From Mesostigma viride (lineage: Eukaryota > Streptophyta > Mesostigmatophyceae > Mesostigmatales > Mesostigmataceae), in contig RPFO01001313.1 in NCBI GenBank assembly GCA_009746045.1, positions 186,001-250,000 of the forward strand: DNA of 64,000 bases, read 5' to 3'. This document shows, one piece after another, positions 1 to 11,889 of this stretch. Every line of letters begins with the position of its first letter. Position 1 is the stretch's first letter. A program made the position numbers and the translations under genes. Under the pieces are notes generated by a model, which had not been told where the DNA came from, made no database searches, and saw only the letters and a program-made list of their open reading frames with translations.

Positions 1-61
1 CCTCGTGTTCATGGCTAAATGATGTGTCCTGTTCGATAATGTGGCCATTTCGGTAGTGCAG

Positions 62-3000
62 GCGGTTCTGACTGCGTTTGGCAAGTTTGTGCCCAAAGTT
101 GTCGTCCAGCGCATCATGGAGGGCGAGGAGCAGGCGATGCAGCTCTACGTGTTCCCTGTGGTGGTCACCATCATGTTCACCGGTGGGTGGCTGCCACGTA
201 GACTATTCATCACGGTCCTAGTGGCCCCTATCATATCACTGTCCTGTTGGCTTCATCACGCGGTCCTATTGGCTTCATCACGGTCCTATTGGCTTGTTCC
301 TGATGCACACGGCATAATATCTTGATGAATAATCTGCGATAGAAACTGGTTGACTGCCCGCAGCCATTTGTTTTGCTCATCCTAAATATCAAGACGGAAA
401 GGTCGGCTGTTGTGTGGAACTTCACTTTAATAACCACAAGTTTAGATCAGGATGTTTCATCCCTATGTTAGGTGTTTGGAGTCCCTGCATCTTCAGCTTT
501 TTCTATATATTTGCCCCGTGCCCATAGTACAGCGATGGGAATGTCCAAACACAAGAAAATATCTATAAATTTGGACGCGCAAAGTCATTAGTTCAGTTGC
601 TTTATGCCTGTGAGTGTGCATCTCGCATTGTCGCGTTCGATACAGAGGGACATTCATACGGCGCCCGTGCCAGCGCCCAACTTGGTTACCACCGCATTGG
701 TTGCTACCTCTCCATGTCGTCAACCACGGTCCATGTATCTTCAAGCTGCCAGATCACTTGCAAGTGCATGACGGTGGCCAATGCAGAAGGGAAGGGAACG
801 GATGTTGACGCTGTCTTGCGTTGCCCTGATCGGCCCCCAACTCATCTCCCCCCGCCGCCTCATCCCCCCCTTCATCCCGGATTTATTCTCCCCCCCCGCC
901 CCCGCATCACTCCCACACAATTTATAAACGCCTGATCACACGTCCCTAAATGTGCAGACATCGCCAACTTTACAACCATCTCCGAAAAGGTCCCCCTGCA
1001 CAAGCTCATGCGCGTGATGGAGGAGTATTTGTCGGAGATGTCCGCGGCCATCGAGGCATCCGGTATGTGCGCAGCATGGCATGCCATGACGTACTCCCCG
1101 TTAAGCTGACCCCGTTTGATGGGGGATAAACCTCACGAAAGTTACATCTTAAGTCAACACTGGTTGCTGCAACATGCTGGTGTTTGACCGTTTGAAAGGT
1201 TCAACTGGGCTTTGAAAGTTTGCTCGTCCAAAGAAACCCGGTGGTCAGCCCTGGTACGGTCCTCCTTCAGCTTTGTGATACAGGCTTCTGGCAAGGCTCA
1301 TAAACACCTGTGGCTAGCCTAGTTAAAGACCTGAGCTCCACCCTGCTGGCTAGCCTGTTCATGGTGGCACTAGTAGTACCTTCTACAGCCGCCTTGCCCA
1401 GCTTTACACACTAGGTTGTCAATGCCTTTTAATATATGGCATCATAACATGCTTTCATCGTCGCCACTTCGACTTTGATCATTCCCCTTGCCGCTGCCGT
1501 GACCGCCTGCCCATGTGCGGCTTTCCATGTTAACAACTTGGCTATAGGATCCCCTAAGTGTTCTTAATTAATAGGATCCCATCTACTATAATCTACTATC
1601 CCATCTACTAAGGCTATAGGATCCCCTAAGGAAATAGGATCCCATGTACTATAATATACTATCCCATCTGCTATAAGGCTGTTGGATCCCTACTAAAGTG
1701 TTCTCAATTAATAGGATCCCAGCGGCACACCCAGGGTACATCTGCATCCCTCGCTTTGTAAGACCGGAAGTAGCGAACACTCCTGCCTGTTGCGCTGCCT
1801 GTTTGTAATAACGGAAGCTCACACTCCTGCCTGGTGCGCCTGCCTGTTGGCTATTCGGCACACGCATGTACTTGTCGGCTTTCTTATGCATCACCAACTT
1901 AGCTCCCCAACTTCACCTCTTAATTAATTAATTAATTAATAGTCACGTGACTGCGTCTACTTCACCTCTTACTCCATATTATACCCGATGGCTCATTCCA
2001 TCGTTGACTGCCGATATGACTGGATGCATGCATGTGGCATGGGATGCGTTGGTTCGACACAAAATGTCGCAGGCGGCGTCATCGGGGACTTTATTGGTGA
2101 CGGCATCATGGCGTTCTGGTACGCATCAAGTTTTGTTTTAGGCCTAGCTCATGCAAGGCCTTCGGCTTATCACCTTATGGTCATCCTGTTACTAATGCCC
2201 TTATTAGTGCATGTGGCATGCATTGGTATGCCGTGACTCATTGCCTGTATGAAACATAGCCTCTTTCTTCCCCGGCCATGAGGCTTTCCTCCTATTCTGC
2301 ATGGCATGTCGCCCAACCATGCAGAGCAGCCTTTAGCGTGGGCACTGCATTCATTCTTCTTTCGATCACCAATCATGTAGGTCCTTCTTTTACCAACAAA
2401 CCTGTAGGGAGGGTAGTTCCTGGAAGGGGTAGTTGTTCCTGGAAGGGGTAGTTGTTTCTGGAAGGGGGGGTTGTTCCTGGAAGGGGGGTTGTTCCTGGAA
2501 GGGGGGTTGTTCCTGGAAGGGGTAGTTGTTCCTGGAAGGGGGGGTTGTTCCTGGAAGGGGTAGTTGTTCCTGGAAGGGGTAGTTGTTCCTGGAAGGGGGG
2601 GTTGTTCCTGGAAGGGGTAGTTGTTCCTGGAAGGGGTAGTCGTTCCTGGAAGGGGGGTTGTTCCTGGAAGGGGGGTTGTTCCTGGAAGGGGGGGTTGTTC
2701 CTGGAAGGGGTAGTTGTTCCTGGAAGGGGGGTTGTTCCTGGAAGGGGGGTTGTTCCTGGAAGGGGGGGTTGTTCCTGGAAGGGGTAGTTGTTCCTGGAAG
2801 GGGTAGTTGTTCCTGGAAGGGGGGTTGTTCCTGGAAGGGGGGGTTGTTCCTGGAAGGGGTAGTTGTTCCTGGAAGGGGGGTTGTTCCTGGAAGGGGGGTT
2901 GTTCCTGGAAGGGGGGTTGTTCCTGGAAGGGGTAGTTGTTCCTGGAAGGGGTAGTTGTTCCTGGAAGGGGGGGTTGTTCCTGGAAGGGGGGGTTGTTCCT

Positions 3001-6000
3001 GGAAGGGGGGGTTGTTCCTGGAAGGGGTAGTTGTTCCTGGAAGGGGGGGTTGTTCCTGGAAGGGGGGGTTGTTCCTGGAAGGGGTAGTTGTTCCTGGAAG
3101 GGGTAGTTGTTCCTGGAAGGGGTAGCTGTTCCTCAGTGATAGGGGAAGTGTTCCTGGAAAACCATGACATTGTTCCTCAAGCGGATCTGTAGATCAGACG
3201 TGGGCGGTTGAATTCTTCCTTATCGTCAGAAGCTAGGACGAACAGTTCAAGTAAAAAGGTTCTCGCCAGGCATGGGCACTTGGTTTGGATCATGGCGGAA
3301 ATGGCTCCTGGTTATATTTGGGAGGGATTAGAAATATCTTGGCGACATCCTGCTAGTAGTCTGGCAATGTCCTTGTGTGGCTGAGATCCACTTGCCCCTG
3401 CCCTTCACAATAGCTAGCAGTGGTTGCTGCATCTTGCTCAATTTCGCCCACATCTTACTACAACGCTCGCATCGATGGTTTAAACAAGCATCCATGAGTT
3501 TTGAGGGTTTTGCACTGACTGAGGTACGCTCGAAAAACAAAGAAGAGTTGTGTTCATAATCACGGGTCTTTGGGATCCGGGGATCGATCGTCCAACTGTG
3601 CCAAACAAACGATGAAACGATACTGCAAAAAATCATATTTAAAAATTGTAGTTAAACAAGGCGTCCGTCGCCCAAGTGTTTTGACTGGATGGGGCAACAA
3701 AATATCAAGCCGATCCAACGTGTAAAAACGAAATGTGTTTAAATCCCAGACTGACTTTGATGGCTGTACGTCTACCAAAAAAACAAAATCAAACTAATTA
3801 CATAAGTCAAACCCTGGTGGGTTTCTGGTTAGCAGTTTGTAGTAAGTTGTTAACAGTTTTCGGGCCAGACTTTGTTGGCCCCCCGCTCAAGTTTATAAAA
3901 GTGAGCGATTGCTGTACCCTGTACCGCACGTTATCTAATACATCATATGTTATCTAATACATCGATCATATGTCATCTAATACATCATATGTTATCTAAT
4001 GCATCGATCATATGTCATCTAATACATCATATGCTATATCTAATGCATCGATCATATGTTATCTAGTACATCATATGTTATCTAATGCATCGATCATATG
4101 TTATCTAATGCATCGATCATATGTTATCTAATACATCATACGTAATATTCTCTCTTTTACCCTTCATAGACCCCATACATAGCTGAACCTTAGCTCACCT
4201 CTTAGCTCCACTCTCGTACCTCTCGTTCCTTGGCATTGCAACCCACGGTGCAGTTGTGTTGCTGGACTATGATATCCGCCCACAAGGCTGCCATCTGTTA
4301 CCATGGCTTAAGCCTCATTGATTGCAGCCCACTAGTTGTTCCTACAATAATTGCTTCTGGTGTTGATGGCCACATATACGCCACCTGTCCCCTATTATAA
4401 GTCATGACACATACAGATCGAATTCCCTGCGGAGGCCCATGACTGCAGCTACTCAATCGTTGTTTCATTGCTTCATTCATGCCACTAAGCAGCCAACGTA
4501 TACAACAGGCCGCTACAATGCATCAGTACCACTGCCTTCATTGGCACAGCTGCTGCATGGTGTTGCCTGGCTGATGCTCGAATTCTGTTGACCATGCATA
4601 CACGCATTCAAACTCACAAACTAGGTGTTCTTTCGATTTGCATCGGTCGCAGGAACTCCCCCATGCCGGTGGCGGAGCACGAGCGCAAGGTGCGCCTCAG
4701 GCAGGGTTGTTTGCATTCTTCATTTGTATTCCATTCTTTAATAGTTGTATTGCATCCAATTTCATCCACCCACCTTGAACCAGCCACCTAGACACTGTTT
4801 CAGTTGTGGTTGGATCTTCTTCAGTTAAACGGCAACAGCCCGTCATTTGACTTTGCAGGCAATGTGGGCTGTTTGCCTGGAAAGAATCGTTCATTCAAAT
4901 AATAACATTATTTGAAACACACTTGCCGGTATAATGGGACATTGTCTCACAGACAACCATGGCCTGCGCCGAGTTTTCAAAGCCATGCAGCCTCCCCAAC
5001 GAGGCACTTAAATTAAGAGCATGTATGCCGATGTGAAGCCTTCTTAAACGGGAGGAATATGCGAAAGCTGGCCTTGAGACCATCATGGGCTTTGCTGTGT
5101 TATACTTTTGTGGGCCCAGATCGATCCCTGCATGGCTCGAAAGGCTCGCTTACTATTACTAGTCTAAGGCAAGCTATCGGTCGCTTGCTGGCTTGATCCT
5201 TACGCAAAAAGTGCTTCAGACTTGTGGTCACCATGGGTGCGCTTGCAGTTTTTACCTGTATCTCATGAACCGGCCTTTTGTCCTTTCTCAAATAATATCC
5301 CTCGCAGGCAGTGGAGGCAATGGAGAAACAAAGGGAGCGCCTCATCACCCTGAACGAGCAGTGGTCGGCCGACGGTTTCCCCTCTGTGTGGCCCCGCTAC
5401 GGCATCCACGTTGGCAAGGTCTACTCGGGCAACATCGGGTCGCAGGAGAAGATGAAGTTTGGCATCGTGGGCGACCCCGTCAACCTGGCGGCGCGTCTCG
5501 AGTCGCTCTGCAAGCACTTTGGTAAGTACTTGCATAACCTTGTCGCTGCTCAAGCACTTTAATTTGTCTACTTCGATGTATGCTAACGCCGTTGCTCTGC
5601 AAGCACTTTGAGTGAGTACCAGCATCACCTTGTCATTAGAGCTGCAGTTTGGTATGTTCGATCATTTTAACTTTGCTTGCTCATATGGGCTCTGTAGCTT
5701 GTTATAGCATCGGCGTTAAGGCAAGCATCAGAAGCGTGCTCCGTGTGAGCCACAGACCTGCAGTACATGTTGGTGTAACATAGCATGAAAATTTGTTATA
5801 CTCATGTTCTTTGCAATCATGAACTGAAGCGTTTGGAATTTCTCAAAGCATGCGAGAGAATTCCTCAAAGCAAGAACCTCAAATCCACCAGCCGTGCATC
5901 TTTTGCAGATCAACTGAACTTGGTGACATTGTGGCTAGCTCGTAGTATACAAGGCGCTATAGCCAGGCCGGCCCCTGGACCTGATTTTTTTTTTCCTGCT

Positions 6001-8544
6001 CGGACCCCCCGCCCACATCCCGATTTCCCCCCCTTCCACCGAGCCACCCGTGCACCCACCTACCCTCTGCCTGGCCCCTGCATGTGTTCACCCATGCACC
6101 AAACCAGCGATAGCTACCTGTTCACCAGCCAATTCATGCTCATGTGTTCATGCTCATGTTCATGCTCATGCTCATGCTCATGCTCATGCTCATGCTCATG
6201 CTATGCCATATTTGCTCTTACATATAGTTCACGCTCATGCTCATGCTATGCCATATTCGCTCTTACATCTGCCTGGGATCTGCCTGGGATCGCCCGGCTG
6301 GCAGCATAATAATGTGGTGCCTATGCGTTTAATAGTTCCATGCCATGCCACTCGCAGATAACATATGCAGAGGCTTGCCTAAGTTGCCCTCACATCCATC
6401 ACATGCATGGGTTACCCATGCAGCACATCGCTGGTGCCTATACATGTGAAACTGCGCATGATCGAACTGCATGCATGGTTCCTCTACCTCTAAACCGCTC
6501 TCCTCCGGGTGGGTTGCGCCTTGGTTCGGTCGCACATCATGTTTGGTCGGTCTACGATGATGGTTCGGTCGCTCCCCCACTGACCACTCCGTAATTTATC
6601 TCATCTCCATAATTGATCATTCTCAATAAATATGTACTAGTATGAAACATGCCGTTTGTACACACCTTATCACATGCAGAGCCGGTGTGCCTAATGCCCA
6701 ATAATTCACCTGTTGAGCGACCGATTGTTGGTCTAATAATACTGCAATGCGGGTATTTATGGACCGCATGTGAAGTATGGTCCACCATGGTTGAGCAACT
6801 ACTACTAGGTGATATTTCACACAGAAACCGATTTGTGGTCGTCTCTCTTGACTACTGCCCTTGCTGTGGAGTGTTGGGTACATCCGCACACATGCCTATG
6901 CAGAGGCCAAGAGCCTGGTCAGTAAACGAATAGATGCACAAACCATGTCGCCTGTGGGAGCCTGTCTTCTTTCTTTAATTAATTACCAGCAAGTACCCTC
7001 GGTACTTGCTCATCGGTGCACTCAATAATGCAGACGCCTGGTTATTATATAAACAGAGCCTGGTTGCATACAGGGCCTGGTTACATATAGAAAAGTGTGG
7101 ATAGTAAAGTGTATATAGTAATTAGAGTGGATAGTAAAGTGTATAGTAAAGAGAGGATACTAGTAAAGTGTATAGTAAAGAGAGGATAGTAAGGACTGTG
7201 TATAGATAGTAAAGAGAGGATAGTGAGCAGATGCATGCATGTACGAACCATGTACCATTTGCTCATCGGTGTACACATGCGTGCAGAGGCCAAGAACCTG
7301 GTGAGCAAGGAGATCTACGAGCCGGTAGCCCCCATGTTCCTGGGCCTGCCCCACGGCAAGGTGGCGGTCAAGGGGAAGCTGACGCCCGTCACCGTGTACG
7401 AGATCCTGTGCCGGTGAGTGGCTACACCCACACAGCAGAAGTGGGAAGATTTCTTTTAATGACTTCAGTGTGCATGGTGTTGCCTGCCAGTGTTTATGCA
7501 TGGGGCCCTGTGCCGGGGAGTTGTAGCTATCACATAGAAGCTAGCTAGAAATTCGAGGATATACATAACTCTTTCAAAGGGTTTTGTGGTGGTGCCTGTC
7601 ACTGTGCACTGTATCTTATGCCGGTGAGTGCAATGACTTGACAGTAACCAATCGGATTGAAGTGGGCATGCAAGCACTGGCATGAGCTAGTGCAGTCGCC
7701 CAGGCTGCCTAGTCATGGCCGGTTTGCCTGCTCGGCAGCAGGGGTCTGAGCCATGGGCAGGCTGCATACTGTATGCAGTCGCACATCCCTCACCCACCCA
7801 CCGCTGCGCACAGCATGCGTTGCATGTGTTTGTAGCTATCAGGGCATGAATTTGTGATCGCAGTGCCGGACTGTCAGAAGGGAAAATGTCCAGGCTGGTA
7901 TCGATAACAGTTGCATGTGGCAGGATCGATGCAGTGCAGCCTGACTGGACCCTCCATGCAGAGTCTGGCTATACCCTCCAGAGTGCTGGGTCTGACCCTG
8001 CATGCAGCCAGTGCAGACCGTAATTGGCGCAAATGACAACATTTCTGGCCCTGCGGCGAGAAACGTTAGAAAACTGGCTCTGTCCGAGTCATTGTTTCAG
8101 GAAGTGTATACAGCTGGTTTGATGAACCCCTGCTATCAATTTATACGTAGACTGCTGCGTGCCCGCGTGTGAACCCCAGCCATAGCTTCATGACATCAGT
8201 ACGCACATTAGTGCATGCATGCTTACGCGTGGGTTATTGTTTTACCTATAGGTTCATTACGCCTGTTTCGCCAAAATTGACGAATCCTTGCACGTGCATG
8301 CAGGCGGGAGGGCGCCTCTGAGGATTGTATCCAGATGTGCGCCCAGATGCAGGCCTGCATGGACCTAATCGACGAACGGGACTTTTGGTCTGCGATGGAC
8401 GCGCTGCAGACCGTGAAGCAACTGCAGCTGCGCGTGTGGGGGGCTGTCAAGAACTGCGCGCTGAAATACGAGGCGGCCATCCAGCGCTGCTGCCTTGACA
8501 GCAATGACGAATGGGACGGGATCGAGAGGATGGACTCGAAATAG
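62..8544 (+). CDS. Receptor-type adenylyl cyclase, copy 1 (3' half, partial)
   Basis: Class III nucleotide cyclase, ATP to cAMP. Exons: 62-182, 958-1062, 2073-2118, 4653-4689, 5308-5521, 7287-7413, 8304-8544 (stop TAG). All introns are GT-AG and the phases chain without a break. The catalytic core starts at KFVPKVVV. The metal-binding Asp residues lie in FTDIANFT (split over exons 1-2) and in GVIGDFIGDGIMAFW (exon 3). Exon 5 carries MKFGIVGDPVNLAARLES; its Lys and the Asp of GDPVN are the adenine-selecting pair of adenylyl rather than guanylyl cyclases, followed by the transition-state Asn and Arg. Exon 6 closes the fold with KVAVKGKLTPVTVYEIL. Exon 7 is an 80-residue Cys- and Gln-rich, probably helical tail. 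The sensor and membrane exons lie left of the window; the paralogue at 43403 shows what they should look like. No frameshift is seen. Family assignment is secure; the signal sensed is unknown. Confidence 0.87.
1540..1735. repeat. Short imperfect tandem repeat with GGATCCC
   Basis: Within intron 2 of cyclase copy 1, a segment containing GGATCCC, ACTATAATCTACTATCCC and CTAAG recurs about three times with drift. No coding content is seen. Confidence 0.6.
2405..3130. repeat. GTTCCTGGAAGGGG minisatellite in cyclase intron 3
   Basis: About 36 copies of a 19-22 bp unit built on GTTCCTGGAAGGGG, with two spacer forms (TAGTT or GGGTT), lie in the 2.5-kb third intron of cyclase copy 1. The long open frames across it on both strands are products of the repeat, not genes. 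Confidence 0.9.
3936..4145. repeat. AT-rich tandem repeat (ATCTAATRCATC...ATATGTT)
   Basis: Units ATCTAATACATCATATGTT and ATCTAATGCATCGATCATAT alternate about nine times in intron 3 of cyclase copy 1. GCATCGATC and CATATG give the unit short palindromes. It is non-coding. Confidence 0.85.
5594..5616 (+). pseudogene. Decayed copy of cyclase exon 5 end plus splice donor
   Basis: GCTCTGCAAGCACTTTGA followed by GTGAGT repeats the end of exon 5 (GCTCTGCAAGCACTTTG, then GTAAGT, 5505-5527) some 90 bp downstream in the intron. The similarity continues into the intron (CATNACCTTGTC). It could act as an alternative donor, but a TAA after 5559 closes the read-through frame before it. Confidence 0.75.
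6138..6252. repeat. CTCATG hexamer microsatellite
   Basis: About nine tandem CATGCT/CTCATG units, an interruption containing GCCATATTTGCTCTTACAT, then a second short run and a copy of the interruption. It lies in intron 5 of cyclase copy 1. Confidence 0.85.
6901..6933 (+). pseudogene. Decayed copy of cyclase exon 6 start plus acceptor
   Basis: ATGCAG then AGGCCAAGAGCCTGGTCAGT closely matches the acceptor and first codons of exon 6 (GTGCAG then AGGCCAAGAACCTGGTGAGC at 7281-7306). Read in frame it gives EAKSLVSKRI and then a stop (TAG 6931). It sits 380 bp upstream of the real exon, so it is a dead duplicate exon edge. Confidence 0.8.
7085..7222. repeat. GGATAGTAAAGTGTATAGTAAAGAGA tandem repeat
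   Basis: Short A/G/T-rich units (GGATAGTAAAG, TGTATAGTAAAGAGA) recur about eight times directly upstream of cyclase exon 6. The run is non-coding. Confidence 0.85.
7591..7630 (+). pseudogene. Decayed copy of cyclase exon 6 end plus donor
   Basis: GGTGCCTGTCACTGTG...CTTATGCCG followed by GTGAGTG repeats the 3' end of exon 6 (ACGCCCGTCACCGTG...CTGTGCCG followed by GTGAGTG, 7382-7420) with roughly one difference in four bases inside the exon part. The splice donor itself is intact. Confidence 0.7.
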
Positions 8545-8558
8545 CCATGAAGGTTTGA

Positions 8559-8563
8559 TGTAA
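8559..8563 (+). terminator. Possible polyadenylation signal TGTAA
   Basis: TGTAA lies 15 bases after the stop codon of cyclase copy 1; another lies near 8747. TGTAA is the usual poly(A) signal of chlorophyte algae, so this hints at both the transcript end and the lineage. Confidence 0.35.
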
Positions 8564-9320
8564 CATATTTGACGTGAGGAGACATGCAAATGAACCTTCA
8601 GGGCGCATGGCTCGCATGGTGTGCATGCCAACGCCCACTACCACCTCAGTATATAATAGTTTTCCACATGCACACGAACAAGTGTCATGTGCACATTTTT
8701 GGGAGCATGCATATGGCATGGTAGGCACTACACAATTTTTTTACTATATTGTAAATTTTTATGGATTTTCATTGTGAGCATCGATTAATTAATTAGTCAA
8801 GCTGGTTATTGTATAGCACCATGCTGAGCCGGGCCCAGCATACTCGAACACAAGGTGTTGCCCCCACACCTCCTACCTGGCCTCCAAGGCTGACACAGTC
8901 GCCAGCCTAGGTGCCGAGTTTCTTTCCGCCATGGCCCCCCTCCAAGTTCTGCACGCTGCTGCAGCTAGCTCTACTGCCGCCCCTGTGTACATGTGGCCGC
9001 TACGGTTTCCCGGCGGACGCAGCTAGGGCGGCACCGCATGTCGTTCCCCCCACTACGGGGGCAGTTTCCAGCGGCTGCTTATTAGGCCTTTCACCCCCGG
9101 ACCGTCGTTCACAAGCCCAGGATCCATCGCCAGCCCCACCCCTGACTCCTGAGGCTGGGAGTTTCCCGGAGTTGAAGCCATTGTGGCGATAGGCCCTCTA
9201 CCCTACCGAGGAGTTGGTTTGGACGGAAACTGCTTCTAGCCAAACACCCGACCAGGGCTTGACATTTGGTAGGAAAAATTAAGGCATAGATATTCCCGCC
9301 TTGCAGAATTACTGAACTCC
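8564..9320. other. Intergenic, nothing recognised
   Basis: Mixed-composition sequence downstream of cyclase copy 1. The short open frames here show no motif I recognise. The stretch ends at TTAATTAATTAAG (9326-9342), the tail of a LINE 3' end. Confidence 0.5.
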
Positions 9321-9514
9321 TCATTGATTAATTAATTAAGAACATAACTCCGTCCAGGAGGAAGGGGCGCTTTGCTGAGTAGAGTAGTTAGGGTTATCTA
9401 GATTAGCTTAGAGTTAGCTTAGTAACTTCGGTTTCGCGGCTTCGCCCACCTCCATCCATCCAGCCAGGGAATATGTGCTACATGATCTCCCAACGGAGTC
9501 ATATTATAATTGAA

Positions 9515-10520
9515 TTTAACTCCGTTGGGATTATACGTAGCGCATGGCCCTGAGAAGGGGGCCTATGGTTTTTAATACATTCTGGGCTACAACCTCAGTG
9601 CAGGTGGGGAGGTATACAGCCACCTGTTCTGGGTGCACAAGGCGCACGTGCACCTCCATGTATTCCAGCTATAACTAAGGTGCGGACACGGCCATGGGGT
9701 GGAAGCTAGACGGATTGTGGCTAGGCAATAGTAGCTAGGGCATGACATTTGTAAAGCTATAAATGCGATATGTGGTACGTGTGCAGGGTCCCATCATAGG
9801 CATACATGCATGCACATGGGCGTAGTAAGCCACGTCGGCTAATTAATGAAGCCTTACTAAGATTCTACACTACTGTTATTATAGATTCCCCTAGGCTGGG
9901 GCGCTATCCCCCTACTAGTAGGCTAGGTGCTGGGGTCCCTGGGGCAGGGGTCGCCTACCAGGGCTTGTGCATGGTCGATCATGAACGTAGATGACCGCCC
10001 CCTTCCAGTTTACCGGCGTCTTCCCCGCCGTCTGCCGGAGCTGCATGGAGGTAGGTCGGCCATAGCTCCCGTCGCCGTTGTTGATGGGCCAGGGTCAAGT
10101 CGTCGTCCAGCTCGTGTAGGAGGTCCCCCAAAGCCGCTTGCGACGCTTGAGGAACTCCAGCTAGCTTATTCGCCATGCATGGTGTCAAAGGTGAGGATCG
10201 AGAAGCGTTGGCGGCCAGCCTTACCCCGCGAGCGGGAAAGGCGGATCACCGGGGCCCCCGGCTTGACCTTACCGTTGAGAGACATGGGGGCACTATATAT
10301 AGGATGGTGTTCTCAAACGCCTTGGCAAGGGACTCGCTCGCCCGGTCCTCACCTTCTTGAAGTAGGTCGAAACTCGAAAGTGCTTGACGATGACGTTGCG
10401 GCTGCGCTTGTCGCTAGCTCGATCGGCCTCCTCGCGGAGGTCGAGCGTCTGCTGCTTGAGCAGTGCAGTGATGGCGGTCAGGTGGTGGTGGTGGTGTGGT
10501 TCGATTCAGCAGCATGGCGG
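9515..10520 (-). pseudogene. ORF1-only LINE remnant (ORF1 C-terminal half + 3' UTR)
   Basis: On the minus strand, 10520-9979 encodes a broken version of the C-terminal half of the ORF1 protein found intact at 30228-31574. The last part is clear: LDDDLTLAHQQRRRELWP. A stretch of about 460 bp follows that matches the 3' UTR of the intact element, including TCCCAACGGAGTT at its end. No reverse transcriptase frame lies between ORF1 and the UTR. Frameshifts and a 5' truncation make it a dead copy. Confidence 0.7.
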
Positions 10521-10536
10521 CCCCGCGGGGAACTCC

Positions 10537-10843
10537 TTAATTAATTAATTAATTAATTAAACTCGTGCTCCCGTTGGGGAGTCACGGAGCACCGAAGTGC
10601 TTTTAATCCCTGTGTGTGCACTACAGGAGAAAGGGCAGAGACCCCCAGTCTCCTTCATGCCAAAGGCATGCCACAGCTGCAATCGGGCGCGGCTAGCTAA
10701 AAGGACAGGCTAACGATCCGGCAAACTGTGGGTGCAATAAGACCCATGTGAGCATGTCATAGCAAGGAGCGTGGGCAAGTAATCTGAACATAGCCAGGGC
10801 GTAGCATGGCTGTACTAGAACTAGGCTAAGGCTATGGCTGGAA
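10537..10843 (-). repeat. LINE 3' terminal region with TTAA tail
   Basis: Near-identical to 34924-35223 in the same orientation. Read on the minus strand it ends with a hairpin (GTGCTCCG...GGGAGCAC, 10563-10592) and a (TTAA)n tail at 10537-10560. Only the 3' region is present; the next 500 bp (10844-11340) holds nothing I recognise. Confidence 0.75.
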
Positions 10844-11349
10844 CTCCTTAAGTACTACCTATTGTCTCCTTACTACGTATGTCGTATTGTCTTTACCATA
10901 ACGCATAACATACATAGGATAAAAACAAAGGCGACAAAACAGCCAGAATTTCAGCCCCACCAGGCGACCATTCATTCTTCTTTGCTGAAAAACCGGGCAA
11001 TGATGAAGAGGCCGCGCTCGATCCTGATCGAGGAGTCCCACCAAGATTTGCTGGCCAGCCTAAAGCCTTGCATCCTCCCCGAAATTCTCGTCTGGCCACA
11101 CCCCAGGCCAAAAGATCGGCCGGGTCTGCGCTGTCAGTCAGGCTCTTGGCAGTTATGGGCTACCCAGGCTGGGTCCCAGGCACCCCGCGCTATAGCCCGT
11201 GATCTCCTTATAAGGCAGATTCGCCTCGATTGACCTGTGATTCTTTTCGTACCGTAGTAGCTGCTGGCCCTGGCCTCAGGGCCTAGCTGTATGCATGCAT
11301 GGCAAGTCCTTCCCGGCCGGCATTGTCCGACTAAAAAAACGCAGCTCCA

Positions 11350-11640
11350 CTATATATTATAATAATATAATTACTTACAGCAGAGTGAAATCACTCAAAC
11401 CAAAGCAAACGCCCAGCTATAAACCTATATACAGAGCCATGTCAAATCTCTATACTACGATAAGACCAATGGAAACTCCTAACGGGAGGAACCTAATAGC
11501 CCTGCTGCACCGCAAAATCAGCCCGCGTACGGCGGAGCATGATGTCAGCCATGGCCCGAGTCAGCGCCACCGACAAGCGCTGACGCCAATATGACGTCCA
11601 GGTCCGCGCCGACCATGAGGCCCGCTGGCCCTCCACTATA
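11350..11640 (-). pseudogene. Fragment of RLE-type retrotransposon C-terminus + 3' UTR
   Basis: The minus strand encodes the last residues of the restriction-like-endonuclease protein seen at 15296-15883 (ending LRRTRADFAV), followed by the same 3' UTR. It is truncated on both sides and joined to TATATA-rich sequence. The next 250 bp (11641-11889) is non-coding. Confidence 0.75.
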
Positions 11641-11889
11641 TATACTACAAACTAAGTTACATCCCGTAAACCGGTAAACGGATACTACGGATTTTCATAC
11701 GCGCCGTAAGTTATACACTGAACGTATATTGAATACATATACTTGCCACCCGTAAGTAAGTAAGTAAGTACTTGCGTGTCATGCGCAAAGGCATGCCACG
11801 GAGTACTATGCTAATCTCATTAGAAAAAATAATTACACAAAAGTTAAAACAAATATCGTCTGCATCATTCCCCAACCATTAAGTGCTCA

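Noticed and set aside
2373-3170. 265-codon Pro/Gln/Asn-rich minus-strand frame
   Set aside because: Translation of the GTTCCTGGAAGGGG minisatellite in cyclase intron 3.
5785-6309. 174-codon plus-strand frame with a CSCS tail
   Set aside because: It lies inside cyclase intron 5 and runs into the CTCATG microsatellite; no motif.
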